A stretch of DNA of 64,000 bases from assembly GCF_031450805.1 (NCBI RefSeq), contig NZ_JARTVY010000001.1:1736001-1800000 (forward strand). Reading direction: 5' to 3'. Below are positions 47,874-54,449 of this stretch, piece by piece (within the stretch, counting starts at the first letter, position 1; each line of letters begins with the position of its first letter). Below the pieces are notes generated by a model, which was not told where the DNA came from, searched no databases, and saw nothing but the letters and a program-made list of their open reading frames with translations. Made by a program: the position numbers and the translations under genes. Origin of the DNA: Caballeronia sp031450805 (GTDB lineage Bacteria > Pseudomonadota > Gammaproteobacteria > Burkholderiales > Burkholderiaceae).

Positions 47874-47883
47874 CGAAACAAAC

Positions 47884-47922
47884 GAAGGGGTTACAAGTCA
47901 CGGCTTGTAACCCCTTCGTCTT
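47884..47922 (+). terminator. Intrinsic terminator after tRNA-Pro
   Basis: GAAGGGGTTACAAG pairs with CTTGTAACCCCTTC, followed by GTCTTTT, ten bases past the CCA. Confidence 0.9.
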
Positions 47923-47945
47923 TTCGACACTCGCCAAGAGGCCTC

Positions 47946-48119
47946 ATGCCGCGCCACGTTCTTTCCGCCGCCTTCGTTCTCGTTGCGCTCGCGTTGTCCG
48001 CATGCGCCGATTCCTCCGCTCACCGCAAGCATCCGCCGCAGGACCCGCCCGACTATCAGGGCGTGCCGACCGATATGCGTCCGCCGTCGATGCTGATCGC
48101 GCCGTCGCAGCCGGAATAA
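47946..48119 (+). CDS. Small lipoprotein, 57 residues
   Basis: Reading from ATG 47946 gives 57 residues. A basic start and hydrophobic core end in a clean lipobox LSAC (cysteine 20). The mature part is short, proline-rich and hydrophilic (HPPQDPPDYQGVPTDMRPPS). I infer a lipid-anchored envelope peptide of unknown role. It is an isolated gene between the tRNA-Pro terminator and a small membrane-protein frame. Confidence 0.75.
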   Translation: MPRHVLSAAFVLVALALSACADSSAHRKHPPQDPPDYQGVPTDMRPPSMLIAPSQPE

Positions 48120-48245
48120 CAAAGACCGTTTCGGCTCGATGACCGAATCGGTCATCGCTACTTGACGAAAGCCTCTAGCTGCCGCTCAAGCGAAATTTTT
48201 TCCGCGCGGTTAAGATCGGACACCTTGTTGCAAATGGGTTCCGCC

Positions 48246-48389
48246 ATGAATCTGCTGTGGGTTTTCGCTGCCGTCGCACCTGTCGCGATCGCTTCGCTCG
48301 TGGCGTTCGCCGCGCGTATCGATCCGTTGTCGGGGCACTGGCGAACGCGGGCACGCGAGCGCCGCGACGGCGGGCCATCGGACGCGTGA
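48246..48389 (+). CDS. Possible small membrane protein, 47 residues
   Basis: From ATG 48246 the frame encodes one hydrophobic helix (NLLWVFAAVAPVAIASLVAF) and a basic C-terminal tail ending in RRDGGPSDA. The topology is plausible for a one-pass inner-membrane peptide. There is no strong ribosome-binding site and no family I recognise, so it may be a chance frame. Confidence 0.4.
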   Translation: MNLLWVFAAVAPVAIASLVAFAARIDPLSGHWRTRARERRDGGPSDA

Positions 48390-48400
48390 GACCGCGCGCA

Positions 48401-48730
48401 TCACTGCTTGCAGCGAATCACCATCGAACGATTCTTGATGTTCGCGCCGAAGATGCCCGCGACCGATCCGCCCGCTGTCGCGCCGTTATCGGCGTCCTTC
48501 GAGACGACGTCATAGCCGTACGCGCCGCATACTTCGCCCGCCTGCTTGTAGCACGCCGCCCAGCTCGTGCTGGCGTCGCTGCCGCTGCAGTTGATCGCGA
48601 AGCCGGTATCGCCCGAGGGCAGGTAAGTCATGGTCGCGTTGTGGGCGCAGCCGCCCAGCGTGGCGACCGAAGCCGCAGCGGCAAACACCGCGGACATCGC
48701 GGCTGCATTCGTCTTCTTCGTCGATCTCAT
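48401..48730 (-). CDS. Small lipoprotein of unknown function
   Basis: A protein of about 109 residues. The signal segment (TNAAAMSAVFAAAASVATLGGC) ends in a lipobox LGGC. The mature region contains two further cysteine pairs (C-S-G and A-A-C-Y with GEVCGAYGYDVV, and a C-terminal RCKQ), so disulfides are possible. The GEVCGAYGYDVVSKD segment resembles a motif seen in several small proteobacterial lipoproteins, but I do not know its function. The next gene upstream on this strand encodes another envelope protein. Confidence 0.75.
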   Translation of the reverse strand: MRSTKKTNAAAMSAVFAAAASVATLGGCAHNATMTYLPSGDTGFAINCSGSDASTSWAACYKQAGEVCGAYGYDVVSKDADNGATAGGSVAGIFGANIKNRSMVIRCKQ

Positions 48731-48759
48731 CCATCTTCCTCGCAACGCCGTCACGCTTT

Positions 48760-49455
48760 TCAGCGCGGCGGCAGGTAGCGCGACGGGTCCGTCGAGCGGC
48801 CCATGTAGCGCACTTCGAAATGCAGCATCGTGCGATCGCTGTCCGTGTCGCCCATTTCGGCGATCTGTTGCCCCTGCTGCACGGTCTGACCTTCCTTGAC
48901 CAGCAGCGTCCTGTTGTGGGCGTAGGCGGTCAGATAGTCGTCGTTATGCTTCACGATCAACATGTTTCCATAGCCGCGCAAGCCGTTGCCCGCATAGACG
49001 ACGTTGCCCGCGGCCGCCGCGACGACCGGCGTGCCGGCCGCATTCGCGATGTCGATGCCCTTCGAGTTCTTGCCGTCGAAGCCGCGAATCACCGTGCCCT
49101 GCGCGGGCCAGGACAACGACATGGCGGGCGCCGGCGCGCTGGATGCGCGCGCGTCGGCGGAGGCGTCGCTCTTCGCGGTGCTGCGACCGCCGGAGCCGCC
49201 CGGGCTGCCCGCGGACGCCGCGCTGCCCGCGGGCGGCTCGACGCGCAGCACTTGCCCGACCTCGATCGCATCCGGGTTCGCGAGCGTGTTCCAGCGCGCG
49301 ATGTTCTTGACCGACGTGCGATTCTCACGCGCGATCTTGTACAGCGTATCGCCCCGCTGCACCCGATAAAACCCCGGCGCGACCGGCCCTGACCCGCAGG
49401 CGGCGAGCACAGCGGTGAGCAACGCGCAGACGAACAGTCGACTTCTCTTACGCAA
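48760..49455 (-). CDS. NlpD-like LysM/M23 lipoprotein, catalytically degenerate
   Basis: Starting from TTG 49455 gives about 231 residues with a lipobox LAAC; an ATG at 49551 gives 263 but leaves the signal internal. Domains are a LysM module (FYRVQRGDTLYKIARENRTS) and a C-terminal M23 fold. The M23 zinc ligands are incomplete: the first motif reads NSKGIDI, lacking the usual histidine, and the second reads YAHN rather than HLH. E. coli NlpD has the same changes and activates amidase AmiC without cleaving peptidoglycan itself. I infer an amidase activator in cell separation. Confidence 0.85.
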   Translation of the reverse strand: MRKRSRLFVCALLTAVLAACGSGPVAPGFYRVQRGDTLYKIARENRTSVKNIARWNTLANPDAIEVGQVLRVEPPAGSAASAGSPGGSGGRSTAKSDASADARASSAPAPAMSLSWPAQGTVIRGFDGKNSKGIDIANAAGTPVVAAAAGNVVYAGNGLRGYGNMLIVKHNDDYLTAYAHNRTLLVKEGQTVQQGQQIAEMGDTDSDRTMLHFEVRYMGRSTDPSRYLPPR

Positions 49456-49566
49456 AACCTGACCTCGCAAAGCGTCGCCGGACAGCAGCTGGCCCGGCGG
49501 ATCGAAACGCAGGATTCTACCGTTTCGGGTTCCGTCCGACAGAAGGGGCATTGCTTTGCTTGCGTC

Positions 49567-50478
49567 TTACTCCGTCGGCGTGACCACGAGTCTCAGCAAC
49601 GCCGATTCCGTCTTGCCCGGCGCGAGCCAGCGCAGGCCGCGCCCGTTGTGGATGGCGTCGGGCAGGCCGATCCACGGTTCGACGCAATAGAAGTCCGAAT
49701 CGCCCGATTCGGTCCACGTCGTGACGGCGTACCAGGGCACCGAGTCCGGCTGATGCAGCTCGAAGCTGACGACGCGTTTCAAGCCGGGCGTCACGAGGCG
49801 CACCGGCTCGTCGGACGGTCCCGTCAGGCAGTGGAAGCAATCGATGATGCTGTCGTCGCTGAGCGCGTAACGCGGTGCGCCGGGCTGCGCGTCGGTGATC
49901 GAACCGTCCGGCTGCTGCCGTCGCCGTTCGCTGCGCGGCAGCTCGACGCTGCTTTCGCCGCGCTGCCCGTGCGGAAGATGAAAGTAGAAGTGATGCCCGG
50001 TGTAGTACGGCAACGCGACCTCGCCGGGATTCGACGTGGTCAGCTCGACTTCCAGCGTCGTCGCATCGACGATGCGGTACGCCGCTTCGAAGCGAAACGC
50101 GAACGGGTAGCCATCGCGGGTGGCGTCGCTATCGACGAGGGTCATGCGCAACCCGTGGCCGTCGGCATCGCGCGTGGCGGAGAAGGGCAGGTTGCGCGCG
50201 AAGCCGTGGGTCGGCAGCGAATGCACGATGCCCTCCGCATCGCGCCATTTGCCGATCTCGCCATCGACGAAATGCCGGCCGAGGAAAGGGAACAGCAGCG
50301 GATTGCCGCCGCGGATTTTCGCGGCGTTCGACCAGGCGGCGTCATCGAGCGGATCGGGCCAGTGGATGACCGGCTCGCCGCCGACGCGCCAAGTCATGAG
50401 CCGGCCGCCCGCGTTGGGCGCAAGCTGGATGACGGCGCCGTCGCGCTCTATTTCGATGATGTCTTTCTCGGATGACAT
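49567..50478 (-). CDS. Aldose 1-epimerase family protein
   Basis: A protein of 303 residues from ATG 50478. The galactose-mutarotase-like fold shows RGGNPLLFPFLGRHF, THGFARNLPF with the catalytic-type histidine, YYTGHHFYFHLP and a C-terminal CVEPWIGLPDAIHNG. Such enzymes interconvert sugar anomers; the YeaD branch acts on glucose-6-phosphate. The exact sugar is unknown. It is read toward the NlpD-like gene but has no functional link to it. Confidence 0.88.
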   Translation of the reverse strand: MSSEKDIIEIERDGAVIQLAPNAGGRLMTWRVGGEPVIHWPDPLDDAAWSNAAKIRGGNPLLFPFLGRHFVDGEIGKWRDAEGIVHSLPTHGFARNLPFSATRDADGHGLRMTLVDSDATRDGYPFAFRFEAAYRIVDATTLEVELTTSNPGEVALPYYTGHHFYFHLPHGQRGESSVELPRSERRRQQPDGSITDAQPGAPRYALSDDSIIDCFHCLTGPSDEPVRLVTPGLKRVVSFELHQPDSVPWYAVTTWTESGDSDFYCVEPWIGLPDAIHNGRGLRWLAPGKTESALLRLVVTPTE

Positions 50479-50669
50479 GGTGGCAACGCACTCCGTCTGA
50501 GGCGGCGCGCGGCTTGAATGGGGAGCCGGCGACTGGTTACGGGATTCGCCGATTCTGCCTCGCTTTTTCATGCGGAGAAACCCTCTGCGGGAAATTGCGA
50601 CTGTCGAAGGCAATTGCAATGTGTTGTTATATCCTCCGAATGTTGGGAATCAGACGGACAGGAGTCGGT

Positions 50670-50756
50670 ATGGATCTGGCGATGGCGATGGGTGTCGCGA
50701 TGTTCGGCCTCTTCGGCGCGAGCACGGCAATCTTTCTGTACAAGCTCAAGGGCTGA
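50670..50756 (+). CDS. 28-residue single-helix membrane peptide
   Basis: An ATG at 50670 preceded by AGGAG at 50660-50664 encodes 28 residues: a start MDLAMAMG, a hydrophobic helix with small residues (VAMFGLFGASTAIFLY) and a basic end KLKG. A start nine codons upstream is also open but lies before the ribosome-binding site. It is a good candidate for a short inner-membrane peptide such as those that accompany oxidases or transporters. I do not recognise it, and its neighbours (epimerase, uppP) give no clear partner. Confidence 0.6.
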   Translation: MDLAMAMGVAMFGLFGASTAIFLYKLKG

Positions 50757-51018
50757 CGGATCACGCAGGGTTTGGCGCTGTTCTTTCGGTTTCCTTTGTA
50801 TTTGCTTGCGAATGTTTTCTCTTTCGCCGACGGTTAGCTGTCGGCGTCTTCTTGTGTGCGCGTAGCGCTTGGCGCTCCCTAAGCCCCTAGGCATAATCGG
50901 TCCCGGCTTGCGCGCCGCACCATTCCTCTTTCCTCTTCCGCCACGCTTTTCGAATCGGCAAGCGGCTGCGAAGCGGCTGCGGCGCGTCCTCTTTTCTCTT
51001 CACGACAAGGACCGTCGC

Positions 51019-51849
51019 GTGACTCTCTGGTTTCTCGTTTTTCTCAGTGTGCTTCAGGGCGTGACCGAACTCTTTCCGGTCAGCAGTCTGGGCCATACGT
51101 TGCTCGTGCCCGGCGTCATCGGCATGCATATCGATAAACATGCGCCGCAGTTGCTGCCGTTTCTCGTCGCGCTGCATCTCGGCACGGCTATCGCGCTGCT
51201 CTGGTATTTCCGCAAGCGCTGGGTTGCGCTGATCGGCGGCTGGTTCGCGTCGCTCGGCGGTCGCCGGAACGAGGACGGCCACATGATGTGGGCGCTCATC
51301 ATCGGTACGATTCCGACGGGCATCGTGGGCCTCGTGCTGGAGAAACGGCTCGAGGCGTTTTTTCACGACTTGCGGATCGTCGCGGCGGCGCTGATCGTCA
51401 ATGGCGTGTTGTTGTGGCTGGGCGATCGCTTGCAGCGCAACCGTGCGTCGCGTGCGCCGGAGAAGCTGACGTTCAGGCAGGCGTTTCTCGTGGGGCTGGC
51501 GCAGATCGGCGCGCTGATTCCGGGCTTTTCCCGCAGCGGCCTGACGATGATCGCAGGCGTCGGCGCGGGGCTCACGGCGGAAGCAGCGGCGGAGTTTTCG
51601 TTTTTGCTGGGCACGCCGATCATCTTCGCGGCGGGCGTGCTCGAACTGCCGAAGCTCTTTCACGCGCCGGGCCAATTGGCCGATGCGCTGCTGGGCGGCG
51701 TGCTGACGGGCATCGCGGCGTATCTGAGCGTGCGGTTCCTGATGCGCTACTTCGAAGGCCACGGCAAGCTGGCTTCGTTCGGCGTGTACTGCGTGATCGC
51801 GGGCGTGTTCTTTCTCGGCTGGTTCATGACGCACGGACAGCCCGTGTGA
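51019..51849 (+). CDS. uppP: Undecaprenyl-diphosphate phosphatase
   Basis: A protein of 276 residues from GTG 51019, with about seven transmembrane helices. Both family signatures are present: LQGVTELFPVSSLGH near the N-terminus (glutamate-rich motif) and IPGFSRSGLTM (the PGxSRSxxT motif). It recycles the C55 lipid carrier for cell-wall synthesis and confers bacitracin tolerance. In-frame codons further upstream would add a non-hydrophobic, arginine-rich extension that I consider untranslated. Confidence 0.95.
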   Translation: MTLWFLVFLSVLQGVTELFPVSSLGHTLLVPGVIGMHIDKHAPQLLPFLVALHLGTAIALLWYFRKRWVALIGGWFASLGGRRNEDGHMMWALIIGTIPTGIVGLVLEKRLEAFFHDLRIVAAALIVNGVLLWLGDRLQRNRASRAPEKLTFRQAFLVGLAQIGALIPGFSRSGLTMIAGVGAGLTAEAAAEFSFLLGTPIIFAAGVLELPKLFHAPGQLADALLGGVLTGIAAYLSVRFLMRYFEGHGKLASFGVYCVIAGVFFLGWFMTHGQPV

Positions 51850-51911
51850 TGACGGCTAGACGCGCGGCAGGGCGGATGAGGTAAAATCCCGGGTTCTCTG
51901 CTGCGCCATAC

Positions 51912-51988
51912 CCGCCCTTAGCTCAGTTGGATAGAGCAACGGCCTTCTAAGCCGTAGGTCACACGTTCGAATCGTGTAGGGCGGGCCA
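51912..51988 (+). tRNA. tRNA-Arg (TCT)
   Basis: Seventy-seven bases with encoded CCA. The acceptor CCGCCCT pairs with AGGGCGG, and the anticodon loop CTTCTAA between ACGGC and GCCGT gives TCT. It marks the left border of the low-GC islet. Confidence 0.96.
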
Positions 51989-52348
51989 ATATCAGCAAGC
52001 GTTGCGGTGTCTTGCGCCGTGGCTCTCTTCACTTCTTGGCTTCATGCCATCGTCCTGTTTGTTGCAAACCGCCGGCTCTCTATTCAAATGGCGATTCTTA
52101 CGGGCGATACTGCCGCCGGTTCTTCCCTCGGTCTTACTCGTTCGTTGACGCCGGAAAGCCGATTCCGCATCCATTCAGACCGGCTTTTTACAGCCCCGAT
52201 TGAAACGGGCGCGGGCGTTCATTGTGTAACCCGACCGGGAGCAATCGGTACACGAATCTTCGTCGTGAAGGGCATTCGACTTTCGGAATAACTCACTGGC
52301 GCCGCGTCGCTATTCGAATCACTATGTTGTTCAAGTACAGAACAACCG
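51989..52348. other. Intergenic stretch between tRNA-Arg and the effector-like gene
   Basis: About 360 bases, visibly less GC-rich than the core genes. The frames present have no motif and poor composition, and I see no integrase or direct repeat of the tRNA 3' end. An inverted repeat GTTGTTC (52326-52332) / GAACAAC (52340-52346) sits two bases before the next start codon. Confidence 0.5.
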
Positions 52349-53161
52349 ATGGAGATGCGGCGAGTGTTTCACCTTGGTCCCTACTATGGCGGCTACCATG
52401 ACAACCCGGCGTATCTGTCGCTGTTCTGGCCGAGCCTGAAGCAGTCACTCTATCTGAGCGTCCAGCATCCCGGCATGTTCGATCCGGCGCGTCATTATGC
52501 ATTTGGCACGGATCGGCATTTCACGGAGATCACGGCTGATGAGGTCGAGGACATCATTCAGGCGATGAAGATTGCTCGGGTTGCATTTCTCGAAGGCATA
52601 GACATGCTTTTGCTGACGTGCGAGGACGATGCGTTCCGTTCGATACTTGCGCGCTCCGATGAATCGTTCCCGGAATGGGTATGGAGCGATAAGCGGCACA
52701 TTATTCAGGCCGTCTGTGACGAGATCAAGAAGGGTCGATTGGTGTTCGTGCCGAAGCGTGACGACTTGCGCGCCTGCGTCGAGGCGATGCGAAAACGCCG
52801 GCGGGAGCGGCCCGCGCCCGTCGAGCGAACCGAACGGCTCGATCCTCGGTCTTGCGCACAGCGGATGTACGGCAAGACGCCACGCGTGCCGCAGAATCTC
52901 GATGCAACATCGGACATACCCGAAGCGATGGCGCTCGCGGATGGGCAGGCTTTCGAGTATCGGGCAGATATAGCGGGCGGCGATACCTTTGAACTCGCAG
53001 CCCGCAGTATCAGTGACGCTGATGAAGCCGACTGCTTCGCTGCGTATCGGTTCGAGATGAAGCAGTGTGATTTTGTCCGTGCGATGACGCAAGATGTCCG
53101 GGCCTACGGAGTCTGCAAGGAGACTGCCTTCCACAATTATCAGACTTGCCGAGGTTTCTAA
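52349..53161 (+). CDS. Effector-like protein with C-terminal four-cysteine helical motif
   Basis: I do not recognise a named family. The 270 residues have no signal peptide or membrane helix. The N-terminal 150 residues look globular and end in a basic stretch (ACVEAMRKRRRERP); a proline-containing linker follows. The last 45 residues carry Cys229, Cys240, Cys256 and Cys267, spaced C-x10-C-x15-C-x10-C, with the ending NYQTCRGF. From memory, similar endings occur in proteins encoded near type VI secretion PAAR/VgrG genes, but no such gene is here. Its stop overlaps the next start (TAATG), as in effector-immunity pairs. Lower GC and the tRNA-Arg neighbour suggest transfer. Confidence 0.75.
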   Translation: MEMRRVFHLGPYYGGYHDNPAYLSLFWPSLKQSLYLSVQHPGMFDPARHYAFGTDRHFTEITADEVEDIIQAMKIARVAFLEGIDMLLLTCEDDAFRSILARSDESFPEWVWSDKRHIIQAVCDEIKKGRLVFVPKRDDLRACVEAMRKRRRERPAPVERTERLDPRSCAQRMYGKTPRVPQNLDATSDIPEAMALADGQAFEYRADIAGGDTFELAARSISDADEADCFAAYRFEMKQCDFVRAMTQDVRAYGVCKETAFHNYQTCRGF

Positions 53162-53475
53162 TGACACAACGTCGAACTGCCACTATCGTTTTCTACAACG
53201 AGCAGACGCAACAGCTTCAGCTCTGCACGGTGTATCGCGACGAGGTGCAAGTTGCAATCGATCGCCAGGCTGCTCGCGGGTTCACGATGAACCTTCCCTT
53301 AGGGGCCGACAACAATAGTCAGTCACTTATAACGGACGAGGTTCTTCGCCAGATCGGTGGTATGGCCGCGCTGAACCAGGCATCCGTGCATCCGGAATTG
53401 CGTGCTCGCCTGCAGTTCGATATGGCGAACCCGGTCGATTGGGACGAACTGGACACACGCGACAAAGGCAAATGA
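53161..53475 (+). CDS. Small partner of the effector-like gene (possible immunity protein)
   Basis: A protein of 104 residues, hydrophilic, without signal or membrane segments and with no family I recognise. It begins at ATG 53161, sharing one base with the stop of the upstream gene; GAGG lies six bases before it. The early strand-like stretch TATIVFYNEQTQQLQLCTVY suggests a small beta-containing fold. Genomic position and size fit a cognate immunity or chaperone protein. That role is inferred only from the arrangement. Confidence 0.65.
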   Translation: MTQRRTATIVFYNEQTQQLQLCTVYRDEVQVAIDRQAARGFTMNLPLGADNNSQSLITDEVLRQIGGMAALNQASVHPELRARLQFDMANPVDWDELDTRDKGK

Positions 53476-53588
53476 ATGCTGGCGTTCCGGTATTCCGATT
53501 CGTGGCATCGAATCTGTGCAAACGTTATCGCCCGATAAGGCTTCTTCCACGACGCGCTTGCTGACGGACTTGTTGATTGAAAACCTAG
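53476..53588. other. Spacer with decayed sequence
   Basis: No intact gene. A frame runs through it but is unrelated in phase to the remnant that follows. It is AT-richer than the flanks. Confidence 0.4.
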
Positions 53589-53771
53589 TTTATTCCGTGG
53601 ACGGTTCTCGTCGATTTCAATCCGCGAGAAATCAGACGTGCGCGTTCTACTCTGGATGATTCATATCCTTGGGGCAAAGACAAGCCGCTCAAGCTAATTA
53701 AGTTTATTCGGGCATCGTTTCACGCAGAGATCCTTGCCGAATTCGAGGCAACGGGCGTGAATTTCCAATGA
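53589..53771 (+). pseudogene. C-terminal remnant of an unidentified gene
   Basis: Sixty codons free of stops follow in-frame TAG (53586) and TGA (53574) codons and have no start codon or ribosome-binding site. The translation is protein-like: VDFNPREIRRARSTLDD, then YPWGKDKPLKLIKFIRAS, ending ATGVNFQ and a TGA. I infer the tail of a gene whose front was lost or frameshifted. The family is unknown to me. Confidence 0.45.
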
Positions 53772-53990
53772 GCGGTGCATATCACACCGGCATTGAGCAC
53801 TGGCCCGCTTCCTGCCACACCCTTCCCGAATACCCCCGCAACTCGCAATACCGATCCACCCCGGTGCACCCATGCATCGCGATGAAGCGCCATGCACCGT
53901 CCGCACCGTCGAACGAGGGCGATCTTGAACAACCGGGCATACGAAACGAGTTCGTCCCAAAGCGCGCTATGGAATCGCAAGCGGCTGCGC

Positions 53991-54383
53991 ATGGCTGCCG
54001 ATTCGCGTCGCGTGCTCGTCGCTCTCACCGAACGCGCGCTCGGCGAATCGCTCGTCTCGCTCTTCGACCTCAAGGGCTTTCCGTCGCAATACGCCGCGGA
54101 CGCGTCATCGCTCAAGCGCAGCATCGGCGAATGGCGTCCGCATGCGGTGTTCGTCGATACGCGCATCGGCGGCTGCGGCAACTATGCGCTCGTGCGCGAT
54201 CTGCGCAACAGCCACGATGACGACGCCGACCGCCTCATCATCGCGATGAGCGGCTTCCTGCCCGAAGAACCGCTCGCGCATCTGCGGGAAGCGGGCTACG
54301 ACGGCCATTGCCGACGGCCTTGTCCCGTATGGCAGATGACCGATATCCTCGACGACTTCTTCGCGAGCCATCTCGTGCGCTGA
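53991..54383 (+). CDS. Degenerate receiver-domain (pseudo-receiver) protein
   Basis: About 130 residues from ATG 53991, forming a stand-alone CheY-like fold: strands VLVALTE and HAVFVDTRIGG, then RLIIAMSGF. The aspartate in VFVDTR is at the phospho-acceptor position. The acidic pair normally at the end of the first strand is absent (ALTERAL), and the late conserved K-P is replaced by C-R-R-P. It may therefore not be phosphorylated normally. No kinase is nearby. Similar stand-alone proteins occur in Burkholderia, with no known function. Confidence 0.65.
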   Translation: MAADSRRVLVALTERALGESLVSLFDLKGFPSQYAADASSLKRSIGEWRPHAVFVDTRIGGCGNYALVRDLRNSHDDDADRLIIAMSGFLPEEPLAHLREAGYDGHCRRPCPVWQMTDILDDFFASHLVR

Positions 54384-54403
54384 AAGCACGCGCCAAAAGC
54401 GAA

Positions 54404-54440
54404 GCGGGCCGCACTCAGAGATAGCGGCCCGCTGCATCGG
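54404..54440 (-). terminator. Terminator downstream of the acid phosphatase gene
   Basis: GCGGGCCGC (54404-54412) pairs with GCGGCCCGC (54424-54432). On the minus strand it is followed by TTCGCTTTT. Confidence 0.7.
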
Positions 54441-54449
54441 CAAGACAAC

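Noticed and set aside
51989..52291. Open frame in the islet directly after tRNA-Arg, in phase with the effector-like gene
   Set aside because: A stop codon at 52289-52291 ends it before the effector-like start. It lacks a ribosome-binding site and recognisable domains, so it is not an N-terminal extension.
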